NCBI GenBank assembly: GCA_024699045.1
Contig: JAILQK010000133.1
Location: forward strand, 1-62,242
DNA length: 62,242 bases
Origin: Lachnospiraceae bacterium
GTDB taxonomy: Bacteria > Bacillota > Clostridia > Lachnospirales > Lachnospiraceae
Direction of reading: 5' to 3'
Shown here: positions 8,946-16,956 of the stretch, piece after piece
Layout: each line of letters opens with the position of its first letter
How positions within the stretch are numbered: the stretch's first letter is position 1
Made by a program: the position numbers and the translations under genes
Notes under the pieces: generated by a model
Told to the model about the DNA's origin: nothing
Seen by the model: the letters and a program-made list of their open reading frames with translations, nothing else
The model's database searches: none

Positions 8946-9056
8946 ATATAGAGGAGAGAAAAAAGAGCAGACGTGAGAATGAAACCGGATTAGGCAACCG
9001 TTGCTTTTTATGATAAACTGTGTCATATATCAGCTTACAGGAGGAAGGGCGCGATA

Positions 9057-11042
9057 ATGTCGGATAAAGGGCCATATTATATAACTACAGCCATAGCATA
9101 TGCATCCGGAAAACCTCACATCGGAAACACATATGAGATAGTGCTTGCCGACGCCGTGGCGAGATTTAAGCGGCAACAGGGCTACGATGTCTTTTTTCAG
9201 ACCGGTACGGATGAGCATGGGATCAAAATAGAGGAAAAAGCCGAGGCGGAAAAGATCTCACCGAAACAATTCGTGGACAACGCATATGGGGAGATCCGGA
9301 AGATCTGGGATCTTATGAATACTTCTTATGATAAGTTCATAAGGACCACCGATAAAGACCACGAGGAGCAGGTTCAGAAGATATTCCGGAAGCTTTACGA
9401 CCAGGGGGATATTTATAAGGGCTCCTACGAGGGAATGTACTGTACTCCCTGCGAGTCATTCTGGACCCCTTCACAGCTGGTTGACGGCATGTGCCCCGAT
9501 TGCGGACGTCCCGTGCAGCCCGCGAGCGAGGAAGCATATTTCTTCAGAATGAGCAAGTACGCGCCGAAGCTTATGGACTATATAGAGGAGCATCCCGAGT
9601 TCATACAGCCCACGGCAAGGAAAAACGAGATGATAAATAATTTCCTGAAGCCGGGACTTCAGGATCTCTGTGTGTCACGCACATCATTTACATGGGGGAT
9701 ACCGGTAACCTTTGATGAAAAACATGTAGTGTATGTTTGGCTTGATGCGCTCGTGAACTATATTACCGGTATAGGATATGATGCTGACGGGGATCATTCC
9801 GATCTGTATAAAAGCCATTGGCCGGCGGATCTCCATCTGATAGGTAAGGATATAGTAAGATTTCACACGATATACTGGCCGATATTCCTGATGGCTCTCG
9901 GAGAACCGCTTCCCAAGCAGGTGTTTGGGCATCCGTGGCTTCTGGTCGGTGACGGCAAAATGAGCAAATCAAAGGGGAATACCATATATGCGGACACTCT
10001 TGTAGATATGTTCGGAGTAGATGCGGTACGGTATTATATGATCCATGAGATGCCGTTCGATAATGACGGAGTATTTACATGGGATACTATGGTCGAGCGT
10101 TATAATTCCGATCTTGCCAATACCCTCGGAAACCTTGTGAACCGGACAATATCCATGGCTGATCAGTACCTTGGGGGCACGGTCGAGGACAAGGGGATAA
10201 AAGAGCCGGTGGACGACGATCTTTATGAGACAGTTCTCGGAGTCAAGGCGAAGGTCGAGGATCTGATGTCAACGCTGCATGTCGCGGATGCGATCACCGA
10301 GATATTCGATCTGTTCAAGCGATGCAACAAATATATTGACGAGACAACTCCCTGGATACTGGCAAAAGAGGAAGCCGGGAAGGATCGTCTGTCTACAGTT
10401 CTCTATAATCTCTGTGATTCCATAGTTATCGGAGCATCGCTTTTGACACCGTATATGCCGGATACATCAAGGGCGATCCTTTCACAGATGAATACCGAAG
10501 CCGTCGAGTATGGAAAGCTTGATACAAGAGGCATGTTCATTTCGGGTACAAAAGTCACCGAAGAGCCGAAGATACTTTTTGAGAGAAAGAAACTGCAGGA
10601 TGTACTTAAGGAAGTCGACAGACTCTATCCGCCAAGGAAAGAGGAGAAGTCGGGCGGAGGTGACCGTAAGAAGGAAAGCCGCAAGAATGCCGACAGCAAG
10701 GATGGGATCCATAAAACACAGGTAAGCATCGCTGACTTTGACAAGCTTGAACTAAGAGTAGGAGTCATAAAGTCATGTGAAGCGGTTGAAGGCTCCAAAA
10801 AACTGTTATGCAGTCAGGTAGATATCGGAGACCGGACTCTCCAGATTGTCTCGGGGATAAGAAAATATTATTCGCCGGAAGAGATGGTCGGGAAAAAAGT
10901 TATGGCTATCGTAAATCTTGCGCCTGCAAAGCTTGCCGGAACAGAGTCACAGGGGATGCTGCTCTGCGCCGAGGATCCCGACGGAAACCTTGCGCTGATG
11001 TCACCTGAAAAAGATATGCCGGCAGGGGCTGAGATCTGCTGA
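9057..11042 (+). CDS. metG: Methionyl-tRNA synthetase with C-terminal tRNA-binding domain
   Basis: This 661-aa class I synthetase charges tRNA-Met. The HIGH-type motif is KPHIGNTYE (about residues 17-25) and KMSKS is K301-S305. A zinc knuckle is formed by CTPC (about 128) and CPDC (about 148). The anticodon-binding helical domain follows. After it comes a Lys/Arg/Glu-rich linker (about residues 520-555), then an EMAP/Arc1p-like tRNA-binding domain from about 563 (FDKLELRVGVIKSCE, VSGIRKYYSPEEMVGKKVMAIVNL). GGAGGAAGGG precedes the ATG. Co-directional genes follow after 33 nt, so metG probably heads the operon that runs to tadA. Confidence 0.97.
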   Translation: MSDKGPYYITTAIAYASGKPHIGNTYEIVLADAVARFKRQQGYDVFFQTGTDEHGIKIEEKAEAEKISPKQFVDNAYGEIRKIWDLMNTSYDKFIRTTDKDHEEQVQKIFRKLYDQGDIYKGSYEGMYCTPCESFWTPSQLVDGMCPDCGRPVQPASEEAYFFRMSKYAPKLMDYIEEHPEFIQPTARKNEMINNFLKPGLQDLCVSRTSFTWGIPVTFDEKHVVYVWLDALVNYITGIGYDADGDHSDLYKSHWPADLHLIGKDIVRFHTIYWPIFLMALGEPLPKQVFGHPWLLVGDGKMSKSKGNTIYADTLVDMFGVDAVRYYMIHEMPFDNDGVFTWDTMVERYNSDLANTLGNLVNRTISMADQYLGGTVEDKGIKEPVDDDLYETVLGVKAKVEDLMSTLHVADAITEIFDLFKRCNKYIDETTPWILAKEEAGKDRLSTVLYNLCDSIVIGASLLTPYMPDTSRAILSQMNTEAVEYGKLDTRGMFISGTKVTEEPKILFERKKLQDVLKEVDRLYPPRKEEKSGGGDRKKESRKNADSKDGIHKTQVSIADFDKLELRVGVIKSCEAVEGSKKLLCSQVDIGDRTLQIVSGIRKYYSPEEMVGKKVMAIVNLAPAKLAGTESQGMLLCAEDPDGNLALMSPEKDMPAGAEIC

Positions 11043-11075
11043 TAATAATCAGGATTAAAGGCGGAGGTTGACGGA

Positions 11076-11978
11076 ATGAGAGAGTTCAGTATTGACAGTC
11101 GGGATATGAAGACACGACTGGCATGCTACGTTTGGGAACCGGGCGTTGAGGCGAAGGCGATACTGGTGCTGGCTCACGGTATGCAGGAACATATGATGAG
11201 ATACACGGAGATAGCAGAGTATCTTGTGTCTCAGAATATAATATTCGCCGGACTCGATCATCTTGGACACGGCAAAAGCGCTGCCACAACAGATGACTTT
11301 GGATATTTTTGTGAGCAGGATCCGGCGACCGTTCTCGTAAGGGATGTACATCGACTGAAAAAGACGGTTCAGGCCGAACACCCGGGGATTCCCGTATTTC
11401 TCATGGGCCATTCGATGGGATCTTTTATTGCAAGGAATTATATAGAAAGATATGGAACCGGGATACAGGGCGTCATAATACAGGGAGGCGGTGATACTCC
11501 CTGGATCATAGGGGCCGGCGGTAAAATGCTGACAGGAACCATCGCTCTTTTTCATGGGTGGAGATACAGGTCGCCGTTTTGCGACCGCATAGTGCTGGGA
11601 GCATTTGACAAAGCATTTACGGGCGAGCACAGTTGGATCTGCGGCCGCGAGGAAGTTGTGAAGCAGTTTTTGGAGGATCCTCTGACTGATTTTACTTTTA
11701 CTCTGAACGGATATCATACCCTTTCAGAGTTAACATTACGATCCCGCAGTAAAAAGCTCATCGCCCGCATACCGAAGGAGCTCCCGATGCTCATCCTTTC
11801 AGGAGCTGAGGACCCGGTGGGCGAGATGGGGAAGGGTGTACAGAGAATGTACGAGCTGTATAAAAACTGTGGCATGAAGAACGTTAAGCTGGATATAAGA
11901 CCCGGCGACAGACATGAACTCCATCATGAAGAAGATCGATATAAGGTATTTGAAGAAATAAAGGAATTCATATTATGA
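11076..11978 (+). CDS. Alpha/beta hydrolase of the monoglyceride lipase / lysophospholipase group
   Basis: The 300-aa protein has the serine-hydrolase fold. The oxyanion segment is AHGMQEH (about residue 34), the nucleophile elbow is GHSMGS with Ser near 112, a likely acid lies in the SGAEDPVG segment (about 248), and the catalytic His is in the GDRHELHHE segment (about 279-282). The start of the sequence and the GLDHLGHGKS segment match the Hydrolase_4 (monoacylglycerol lipase-like) family. It has no signal peptide, so it is cytoplasmic. The true substrate cannot be read from sequence; a lysophospholipid or glyceride ester is typical. Its ATGA stop/start overlap with the next gene suggests translational coupling. 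Confidence 0.85.
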   Translation: MREFSIDSRDMKTRLACYVWEPGVEAKAILVLAHGMQEHMMRYTEIAEYLVSQNIIFAGLDHLGHGKSAATTDDFGYFCEQDPATVLVRDVHRLKKTVQAEHPGIPVFLMGHSMGSFIARNYIERYGTGIQGVIIQGGGDTPWIIGAGGKMLTGTIALFHGWRYRSPFCDRIVLGAFDKAFTGEHSWICGREEVVKQFLEDPLTDFTFTLNGYHTLSELTLRSRSKKLIARIPKELPMLILSGAEDPVGEMGKGVQRMYELYKNCGMKNVKLDIRPGDRHELHHEEDRYKVFEEIKEFIL

Positions 11979-12967
11979 AAAAAGCGATATCGGCGATACT
12001 CCTGTTTATATTGTGCCTTGGAATGACAGTTCCGGTCATGGCAGGAGAAAATGTCATCACATTCGGAAGCGATCAGGCGAATACGGAGCAGGAGGATAAG
12101 AGCAAGCCGTACCTGGCGCTCGGGTCGGATCTTACACAGGATCAGCTGGCGGTAGTATTGTCCGCAATGGGACTTTCCGGTACCGATCTCTCCGATTACC
12201 ATGTTGTTTATGTGACCAACGCGGAGGAGCATCAATATCTGGATCAGTATATTTCTCCGGCGGTCATCGGTACGAAATCTCTGTCTTCTGTTTTGGTAAA
12301 GCCGGCCGAATCCGGACACGGGATCAATGTGAGTGCCTATAATATCGATTATTGTACGACAGGTATGTATAAAAATGCCCTGCTTACCGCCGGGGTAGAG
12401 AATGCGGATATAATCGTGGCTGCTCCGACGCAGATCTCCGGGACCGCGGCTCTGATCGGCGCCCTTAAAGCATATGCCGATATGAAGGATGAAAGCCTTG
12501 ACACAACGGCGCTTGACACCTCTTTGAATGAACTCGTGACCACAGGGCAGATAGAAGAAGCCCTGGATGGGGCGACCAAGCAGGACGTTGAGGAAATGAT
12601 CGCTTTCATCAAGGCAGAAATAGCCGGCAAGGATCTTAACACCCGCGAGGAGATAGATGCGGCTGTCAGAAAGGCCATCGCAGACTATAATGAGCTTCAG
12701 AAGGCAAATTGGAGCCTGTCCGAGGATGAGATAAAGCAGATAGTGGATCTTATGGTAAAGATCAAGGCTTTGGGATTGGATTATGATACTTTGCTGGATC
12801 AGGCGGCGGATATTTATGCCAAGTTCGGAGACAAGCTTACGGCAGATGATCTTAGCTCGATCGCAGCACAGGGTGTTGCTTCAACCATAAAAGAAAAGGT
12901 GGGAGAGGCCTTTACGGGGATATACGAGGGGATCAAAGGCTTCTTTTCCATTATTTTCGGCAAATGA
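11975..12967 (+). CDS. Secreted DUF1002 (YpuA-like) protein
   Basis: This 330-aa protein has a clear Sec signal peptide (residues 1-22: a KK start, an ILLFILCLGM core and an MAG cleavage region), so it is exported. The mature N terminus has the DUF1002 pattern: VITFGSD, then LALGSDLTQDQLAVVLSAMG, then YVTNAEEHQYLDQY. The second half is helical and acidic and ends in a hydrophobic FFSIIFGK tail. The family includes Bacillus YpuA, whose function is unknown to me. It overlaps the preceding hydrolase and the following GNAT gene by 4 nt each. Confidence 0.85.
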   Translation: MKKAISAILLFILCLGMTVPVMAGENVITFGSDQANTEQEDKSKPYLALGSDLTQDQLAVVLSAMGLSGTDLSDYHVVYVTNAEEHQYLDQYISPAVIGTKSLSSVLVKPAESGHGINVSAYNIDYCTTGMYKNALLTAGVENADIIVAAPTQISGTAALIGALKAYADMKDESLDTTALDTSLNELVTTGQIEEALDGATKQDVEEMIAFIKAEIAGKDLNTREEIDAAVRKAIADYNELQKANWSLSEDEIKQIVDLMVKIKALGLDYDTLLDQAADIYAKFGDKLTADDLSSIAAQGVASTIKEKVGEAFTGIYEGIKGFFSIIFGK

Positions 12968-13494
12968 GCGAAACATTCAGCGTCAGGTTTCTTTCAAAGA
13001 CGGAGTATTCGGCCGCAATGGATCTTTGCTGGAGAGTTTTCAGTGATTCTGAAGCAGAGATCACCGGCAGTGAAGGAAGAGAAAGCTTTAGACGTTTTAT
13101 CACGGACGATACACTGCATACCATTTTTCTTAACGGGGGATTCCCCATGATCGCCGCATATGACGGGAACGGGATGATCGGTGTAGCCGCCTTAAGGTAT
13201 GGCCCCCATCTGTCCCTGCTGTTTGTGGAAACAGCATATCAGCACAGAGGGGTAGGATCGGCCATGCTGGATTATCTGAGAGAGTGGCTTCTTGATGTAC
13301 CGGGCCGGTTCGGAGGCTCAAGACTTACCGTTAACGCATCGACTACAGGGACGGGTTTTTACCACAGGCTGGGGTTTAAGGATACCGGAGAGAGAAAATA
13401 CAAAGACGGCATCTTCTCTACTCCGATGGAACTTGAGTTACAGGAGAAGGGGTTTTATGATAACAAATCAGGTGATCCAGAAAGCGTTGGATGA
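12964..13494 (+). CDS. GNAT-family N-acetyltransferase
   Basis: The 176-aa protein has the GNAT fold. The acetyl-CoA-binding segment HRGVGSAMLDYLREWL (about residues 94-110) carries the R/Q-x-x-G-x-G/A signature, and NASTTGTGFYHRLGFKDTGE (about 122-141) is the usual beta 5 to alpha 4 region. The acceptor substrate is unknown. It starts on the ATGA overlap with the DUF1002 gene, and its 3' end overlaps the following PucR-type regulator by 38 nt. Such a deep overlap suggests coupled expression, and both reading frames look intact. Confidence 0.85.
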   Translation: MSETFSVRFLSKTEYSAAMDLCWRVFSDSEAEITGSEGRESFRRFITDDTLHTIFLNGGFPMIAAYDGNGMIGVAALRYGPHLSLLFVETAYQHRGVGSAMLDYLREWLLDVPGRFGGSRLTVNASTTGTGFYHRLGFKDTGERKYKDGIFSTPMELELQEKGFYDNKSGDPESVG

Positions 13495-14548
13495 ATTAAA
13501 GGAAATATCGGGGGTTGATCTGGCAGTGATGGAGTTGAACGGCAGTCAGGCGGCATCTACTTTTTCGACCGACGATATATCGTCGGTCGCGATCAGATCT
13601 TTTATCGATTCCGGGGCTGAAGAAGGAGTAAATGACAAGAGGCATTTTTACAGGATAGTGGATGAAGAGGTTACAAACTATGTCCTCATCGTTCAGGGAA
13701 ATGACGAGAAAGCTGAAATCATAGGCCGTGTGGCCAGATCCGAGATGACGGCTCTTTCTGCGGCATATAAGGAGAAATTTGACAAGAATGCTTTTTTCCA
13801 GAATCTTATAATGGACAATATGCTGGTCGTAGATATATACAGCCGGGCAAAAAAACTCCGTGTTCCGACCGACAGTACGAGATGTGTATTTATTGTTGAG
13901 ACCGAAGGCAGCAAGGAGATATCGGGGATCGACCTGCTCAGATCGGTATTTCCCTCAGGAGCTAACGACTACGTGATAGAGGCCGATGAAAGGGCCTATG
14001 TTGTGATCAAATCCCTTGATCCGCTTGAGGACGAGGAGCAGCAGGTTAAGGAAACGGCAGAGATGCTGGTGGATACAATGAACACACAGGCTATGGTGAG
14101 GGTAAGGGTTTCCTACGGAAAGGTCGTTTCCGAGATAAAGCAGGTCTCGGCCTCTTATAAAGAAGCAAAGATGGCGATGGAGGTAGGAAAGATATTCTAT
14201 CAGGAAAAATCCATCGTGTCTTACGGAACTCTGGGGATCGGACGTCTTATCTATCAGCTGCAGCCGTCTCTTTGCGAGGTATTCCTTCATGAGATATACG
14301 GAGATGACATACCGGATCATCTGGATGAGGAGACTCTAAATACCATCAATAAGTTTTTTGAGAACAATCTTAATGTATCGGAGACTTCGAGGCAGCTTTT
14401 TGTGCATCGCAATACACTGGTATACAGGATAGAGAAGCTTCAAAAGATGACCGGCCTCGATATACGTACTTTTGATGACGCACTAACATTCAAGATAGCA
14501 TTGATGGTGGTCAACTACATGAAGTATATAAGATCTCATGAGTTTTGA
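13457..14548 (+). CDS. PucR/CdaR-type helix-turn-helix transcriptional regulator
   Basis: The start at ATG 13457 (363 aa) is preferred because AGGAGAAGGGG lies just before it; upstream in-frame starts run deep into the acetyltransferase gene. The N-terminal half resembles a sugar-diacid or GAF-like sensing module (EISGVDLAVMELNG at the start). The C terminus (about residues 290-360) is the PucR-type HTH: a linker FFENNLNVSETSRQLFVHRN, then TLVYRIEKLQKMTGLDIR. Proteins of this group act as DNA-binding activators. The ligand and targets are not evident. It lies within the metG-to-tadA gene chain, overlapping the upstream gene. Confidence 0.85.
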   Translation: MITNQVIQKALDELKEISGVDLAVMELNGSQAASTFSTDDISSVAIRSFIDSGAEEGVNDKRHFYRIVDEEVTNYVLIVQGNDEKAEIIGRVARSEMTALSAAYKEKFDKNAFFQNLIMDNMLVVDIYSRAKKLRVPTDSTRCVFIVETEGSKEISGIDLLRSVFPSGANDYVIEADERAYVVIKSLDPLEDEEQQVKETAEMLVDTMNTQAMVRVRVSYGKVVSEIKQVSASYKEAKMAMEVGKIFYQEKSIVSYGTLGIGRLIYQLQPSLCEVFLHEIYGDDIPDHLDEETLNTINKFFENNLNVSETSRQLFVHRNTLVYRIEKLQKMTGLDIRTFDDALTFKIALMVVNYMKYIRSHEF

Positions 14549-14565
14549 TAACAGGCGGTGATCGG

Positions 14566-15261
14566 ATGCATATAGCCGGAATGACAAAAAACACACTGCT
14601 TGACTATCCCGGAAGGGTAGCGGCAACAATATTTACGGGAGGCTGTAATCTCAGATGCCTTTTCTGTCAGAACAGCTCGCTGGTCGAAGGGCTTATCCCT
14701 AAGATCAGAGAAGAGGATGTGCTTGCTTTTCTTGAAAAAAGAAAAAATGTGCTCAGCGGGGTATGTATAACGGGAGGGGAACCGACCCTTCAGCCTGATC
14801 TTATAGATTTTATACATAAAGTGCGCGATCTGGGATACGCGGTCAAGCTGGATACAAACGGAACGGAACCGGGAGTTTTGAGGGAACTGGCGGATAAAGA
14901 GCTATTGGATTATGTCGCTCTTGATATTAAGACCGATAAAAACAAATATCGGGAACTATGCAATATAGACATAGATGTGGAAAAGGTGAGCGAAAGCGCA
15001 GAGCTTCTGATAGAGGGCAGGTTTCCGGATTATGAGTTCCGGACTACGGTAGTGGCGGAGTATTTTGACAGAGAGACTGCGGCGGCAGTTGGAGAGTGGC
15101 TTAAAGGAGCGCACCGATACTATCTTCAGAATTATGTGGATACAAATACGACCTTTGCGGGCAGAGGAGTACTGCATGGTCAGACAAGAGAAGAGATAGA
15201 GGCATACGCGGACATCCTCAGGGAGACTATATCGGAGGTGGCACTTCGTGGAATCGATTGA
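14566..15261 (+). CDS. nrdG: Anaerobic ribonucleotide reductase-activating protein (radical SAM, NrdG2 type)
   Basis: The 231-aa protein carries the radical SAM cluster motif C27-x3-C31-x2-C34 (CNLRCLFC). The GGEPTLQPDL segment (about 74) and the DTNGTEPG strand are also typical. It matches the NrdG2 subgroup (opening GMTKNTLLDYPGRVAAT), which is annotated as generating the glycyl radical on class III ribonucleotide reductase. NrdD is not in this window, so the client is inferred from family only. ATG 14566 follows GGCGGTGA with a good gap; the upstream TTG at 14545 overlaps the regulator stop and was not chosen. Confidence 0.85.
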   Translation: MHIAGMTKNTLLDYPGRVAATIFTGGCNLRCLFCQNSSLVEGLIPKIREEDVLAFLEKRKNVLSGVCITGGEPTLQPDLIDFIHKVRDLGYAVKLDTNGTEPGVLRELADKELLDYVALDIKTDKNKYRELCNIDIDVEKVSESAELLIEGRFPDYEFRTTVVAEYFDRETAAAVGEWLKGAHRYYLQNYVDTNTTFAGRGVLHGQTREEIEAYADILRETISEVALRGID

Positions 15262-15733
15262 TACGCTCATCGGAGATGACGAAAAATACATGAAGGAAGC
15301 CATGAAACAGGCAAAAAAAGCTTATGAGGCCGGGGAGGTCCCGATAGGCTGCGTTATTGTCGAAACCATCACCGGAAAGATCATAGGACGCGGATACAAT
15401 CGGAGAAATACGGATAAAACGACACTTGCTCATGCCGAGATCACGGCCATCAAAAAGGCGACCAGGGCAATAGGGGACTGGAGACTGGAAGGGTGTACGA
15501 TATACATCACGCTTGAGCCGTGCCCCATGTGTGCGGGAGCGATAGTGCAGGCCCGGATCGACAGATGTGTATATGCAGCTCCGTCAGACAAGGCCGGTTG
15601 CGCTGGATCGGTCGTAAATCTGCTCAACATATCAAGCTTCAATCATCAGGTGGAAGTAACCAGAGGGATAATGGAAGAGGAATCCCAGGCTTTGATCAGG
15701 CAATTCTTTAAGGAACTCAGACAAAGGATCTGA
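15248..15733 (+). CDS. tadA: tRNA-specific adenosine deaminase
   Basis: TadA deaminates adenosine 34 of tRNA-Arg(ACG) to inosine. The 161-aa protein shows the catalytic H62-A-E64 motif and the zinc ligands in PCPMCAGA (C92, C95), with the EVPIGCVIV strand before them. The start is GTG at 15248, supported by GGAGGTG (15234-15240) 7 nt upstream, and it overlaps the nrdG-type gene by 14 nt. An internal ATG at 15290 would also give a usable TadA N terminus. In Bacillus tadA precedes the SRP RNA gene and dnaX; here pfkA occupies that position. Confidence 0.95.
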   Translation: MESIDTLIGDDEKYMKEAMKQAKKAYEAGEVPIGCVIVETITGKIIGRGYNRRNTDKTTLAHAEITAIKKATRAIGDWRLEGCTIYITLEPCPMCAGAIVQARIDRCVYAAPSDKAGCAGSVVNLLNISSFNHQVEVTRGIMEEESQALIRQFFKELRQRI

Positions 15734-15806
15734 ACGGGAGCCGTCGTACCTGTTCGTATATATCCGTATATACCGCAAACTCAAAGTGGTATGCCTGAGC
15801 GTTTCT

Positions 15807-15816
15807 ATGGTATAAT
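15807..15816 (+). promoter_or_regulatory. Extended -10 promoter of pfkA
   Basis: A perfect TATAAT (15811-15816) is preceded by TGG, giving the extended TGn motif. The -35 region at the right distance is poor, as is common for extended -10 promoters. The leader of about 50 nt to the pfkA ATG contains a GAGGGGGAAGG Shine-Dalgarno. Confidence 0.65.
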
Positions 15817-15871
15817 ATCTTTGTTGCATTTCTTTACAAAAAACTCATTAAATCAAAGAGGGGGAAGGCAT

Positions 15872-16945
15872 ATGAAGCGTATCGGGTTACTTACCAGCGG
15901 CGGCGACTGTCAGGCTCTAAATGCGGCAATGAGAGGCGTTGTCAAGTCTTTAGTTAATTCTGGAGAGCAGATCGAACTGTACGGATTCCTTGATGGATAC
16001 AAGGGACTGATTTACGGCGAGTACAGAATGCTCGATATTTCGGATTTTTCCGGTATACTGACGCGTGGCGGTACGATACTGGGGACATCAAGAGTTCCGT
16101 TTAAGACGATAAGAGAACCCGATGAGGACGGACGTGATAAGGTCGAGTCAATGAAGCATTCTTATTACAAGCTGAGGCTGGACTGCCTCGTTATCCTCGG
16201 AGGAAACGGAACCCACAAAACGGCAAATCTTTTGCGTGAAGAAGGACTTAACATAGTCACGCTTCCAAAGACGATCGATAATGACCTTTGGGGTACGGAT
16301 ATGACCTTCGGTTTCCAGAGCGCTGTCGATATAGCGACGCAGACTCTGGATTATATCCATACCACGGCAGATTCCCACGGAAGAGTATTTATAGTGGAGA
16401 TAATGGGGCATAAGGTGGGATTCCTGCCTCTCAACGCGGGAATGGCCGGAGGCGCAGATATAATCCTGCTCCCTGAGATCCCGTATGATATAGATAAGGT
16501 AGTCGATGCCATTGAGCTAAGAAAGAAAAGAGGAGCCAAATTCACGATAATCGTTGTGGCCGAGGGAGCTATCAGCAAGCAGGATGCCAAACTCTCGAAA
16601 AAAGAGTATAAGGAAAAAGTCGCGAAGAGCAAGTATCCTTCCGTTTCATATGAGATCGCCGAAAAGATACAGAAAAAAACCGGCAAAGAAGTCAGAGTCA
16701 CAGTACCGGGACATATTCAGCGCGGCGGAGCACCGGATTCATACGACAGGGTCTTTGCTTCAAGACTGGGATCTGAGGCAGGCAAACTGATCCTTAAAGG
16801 GGAGTACGGCTTCATGGTCGGTTATAAGAACAGAGAGATAGTAAAGGTTCCTCTGGATCAGGTTGCGGGCAAACTGAAGAGCCTGGATCCGAATGCGGCG
16901 ATCATCAAAGAGGCAAAGATGCTCGGTATTTCATTCGGAGACTGA
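15872..16945 (+). CDS. pfkA: 6-phosphofructokinase, mixed-substrate clade (ATP or PPi)
   Basis: This 357-aa glycolytic enzyme phosphorylates fructose 6-phosphate. GGNGT at residues 110-114 and PKTIDND at 132-138 (catalytic Asp136) form the donor and active-site loops. MGHKVGFLPLNAGMAGGAD matches the sugar-phosphate site. Glycine at the position equivalent to E. coli Gly104 favours ATP, while lysine at the Gly124 position favours pyrophosphate. The Mg-binding Asp103 position is Asn here. This combination belongs to the mixed clade, so the donor is uncertain. I chose ATG 15872 because of the Shine-Dalgarno and the standard MKRIGLLTSGGD opening. dnaX follows after 11 nt. Confidence 0.93.
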   Translation: MKRIGLLTSGGDCQALNAAMRGVVKSLVNSGEQIELYGFLDGYKGLIYGEYRMLDISDFSGILTRGGTILGTSRVPFKTIREPDEDGRDKVESMKHSYYKLRLDCLVILGGNGTHKTANLLREEGLNIVTLPKTIDNDLWGTDMTFGFQSAVDIATQTLDYIHTTADSHGRVFIVEIMGHKVGFLPLNAGMAGGADIILLPEIPYDIDKVVDAIELRKKRGAKFTIIVVAEGAISKQDAKLSKKEYKEKVAKSKYPSVSYEIAEKIQKKTGKEVRVTVPGHIQRGGAPDSYDRVFASRLGSEAGKLILKGEYGFMVGYKNREIVKVPLDQVAGKLKSLDPNAAIIKEAKMLGISFGD

Positions 16946-16956
16946 TGACAGAATAA

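Noticed and set aside
8946-9056. T-box or other riboswitch before metG
   Set aside because: There are only 111 nt and no conserved T-box motif or terminator; only a plausible weak promoter (TTGCTT near 9001).
13292-13456. Longer N terminus for the PucR-type regulator
   Set aside because: The extension is a low-complexity read of the acetyltransferase gene in another frame, and ATG 13457 has a proper Shine-Dalgarno.
15734-15871. SRP RNA (ffs/scr) between tadA and pfkA
   Set aside because: The gap is 138 nt, is largely taken up by the pfkA promoter and leader, and lacks the GGAAG-type SRP apical hairpin. Only a short GTATATA/TATATAC inverted repeat is present.
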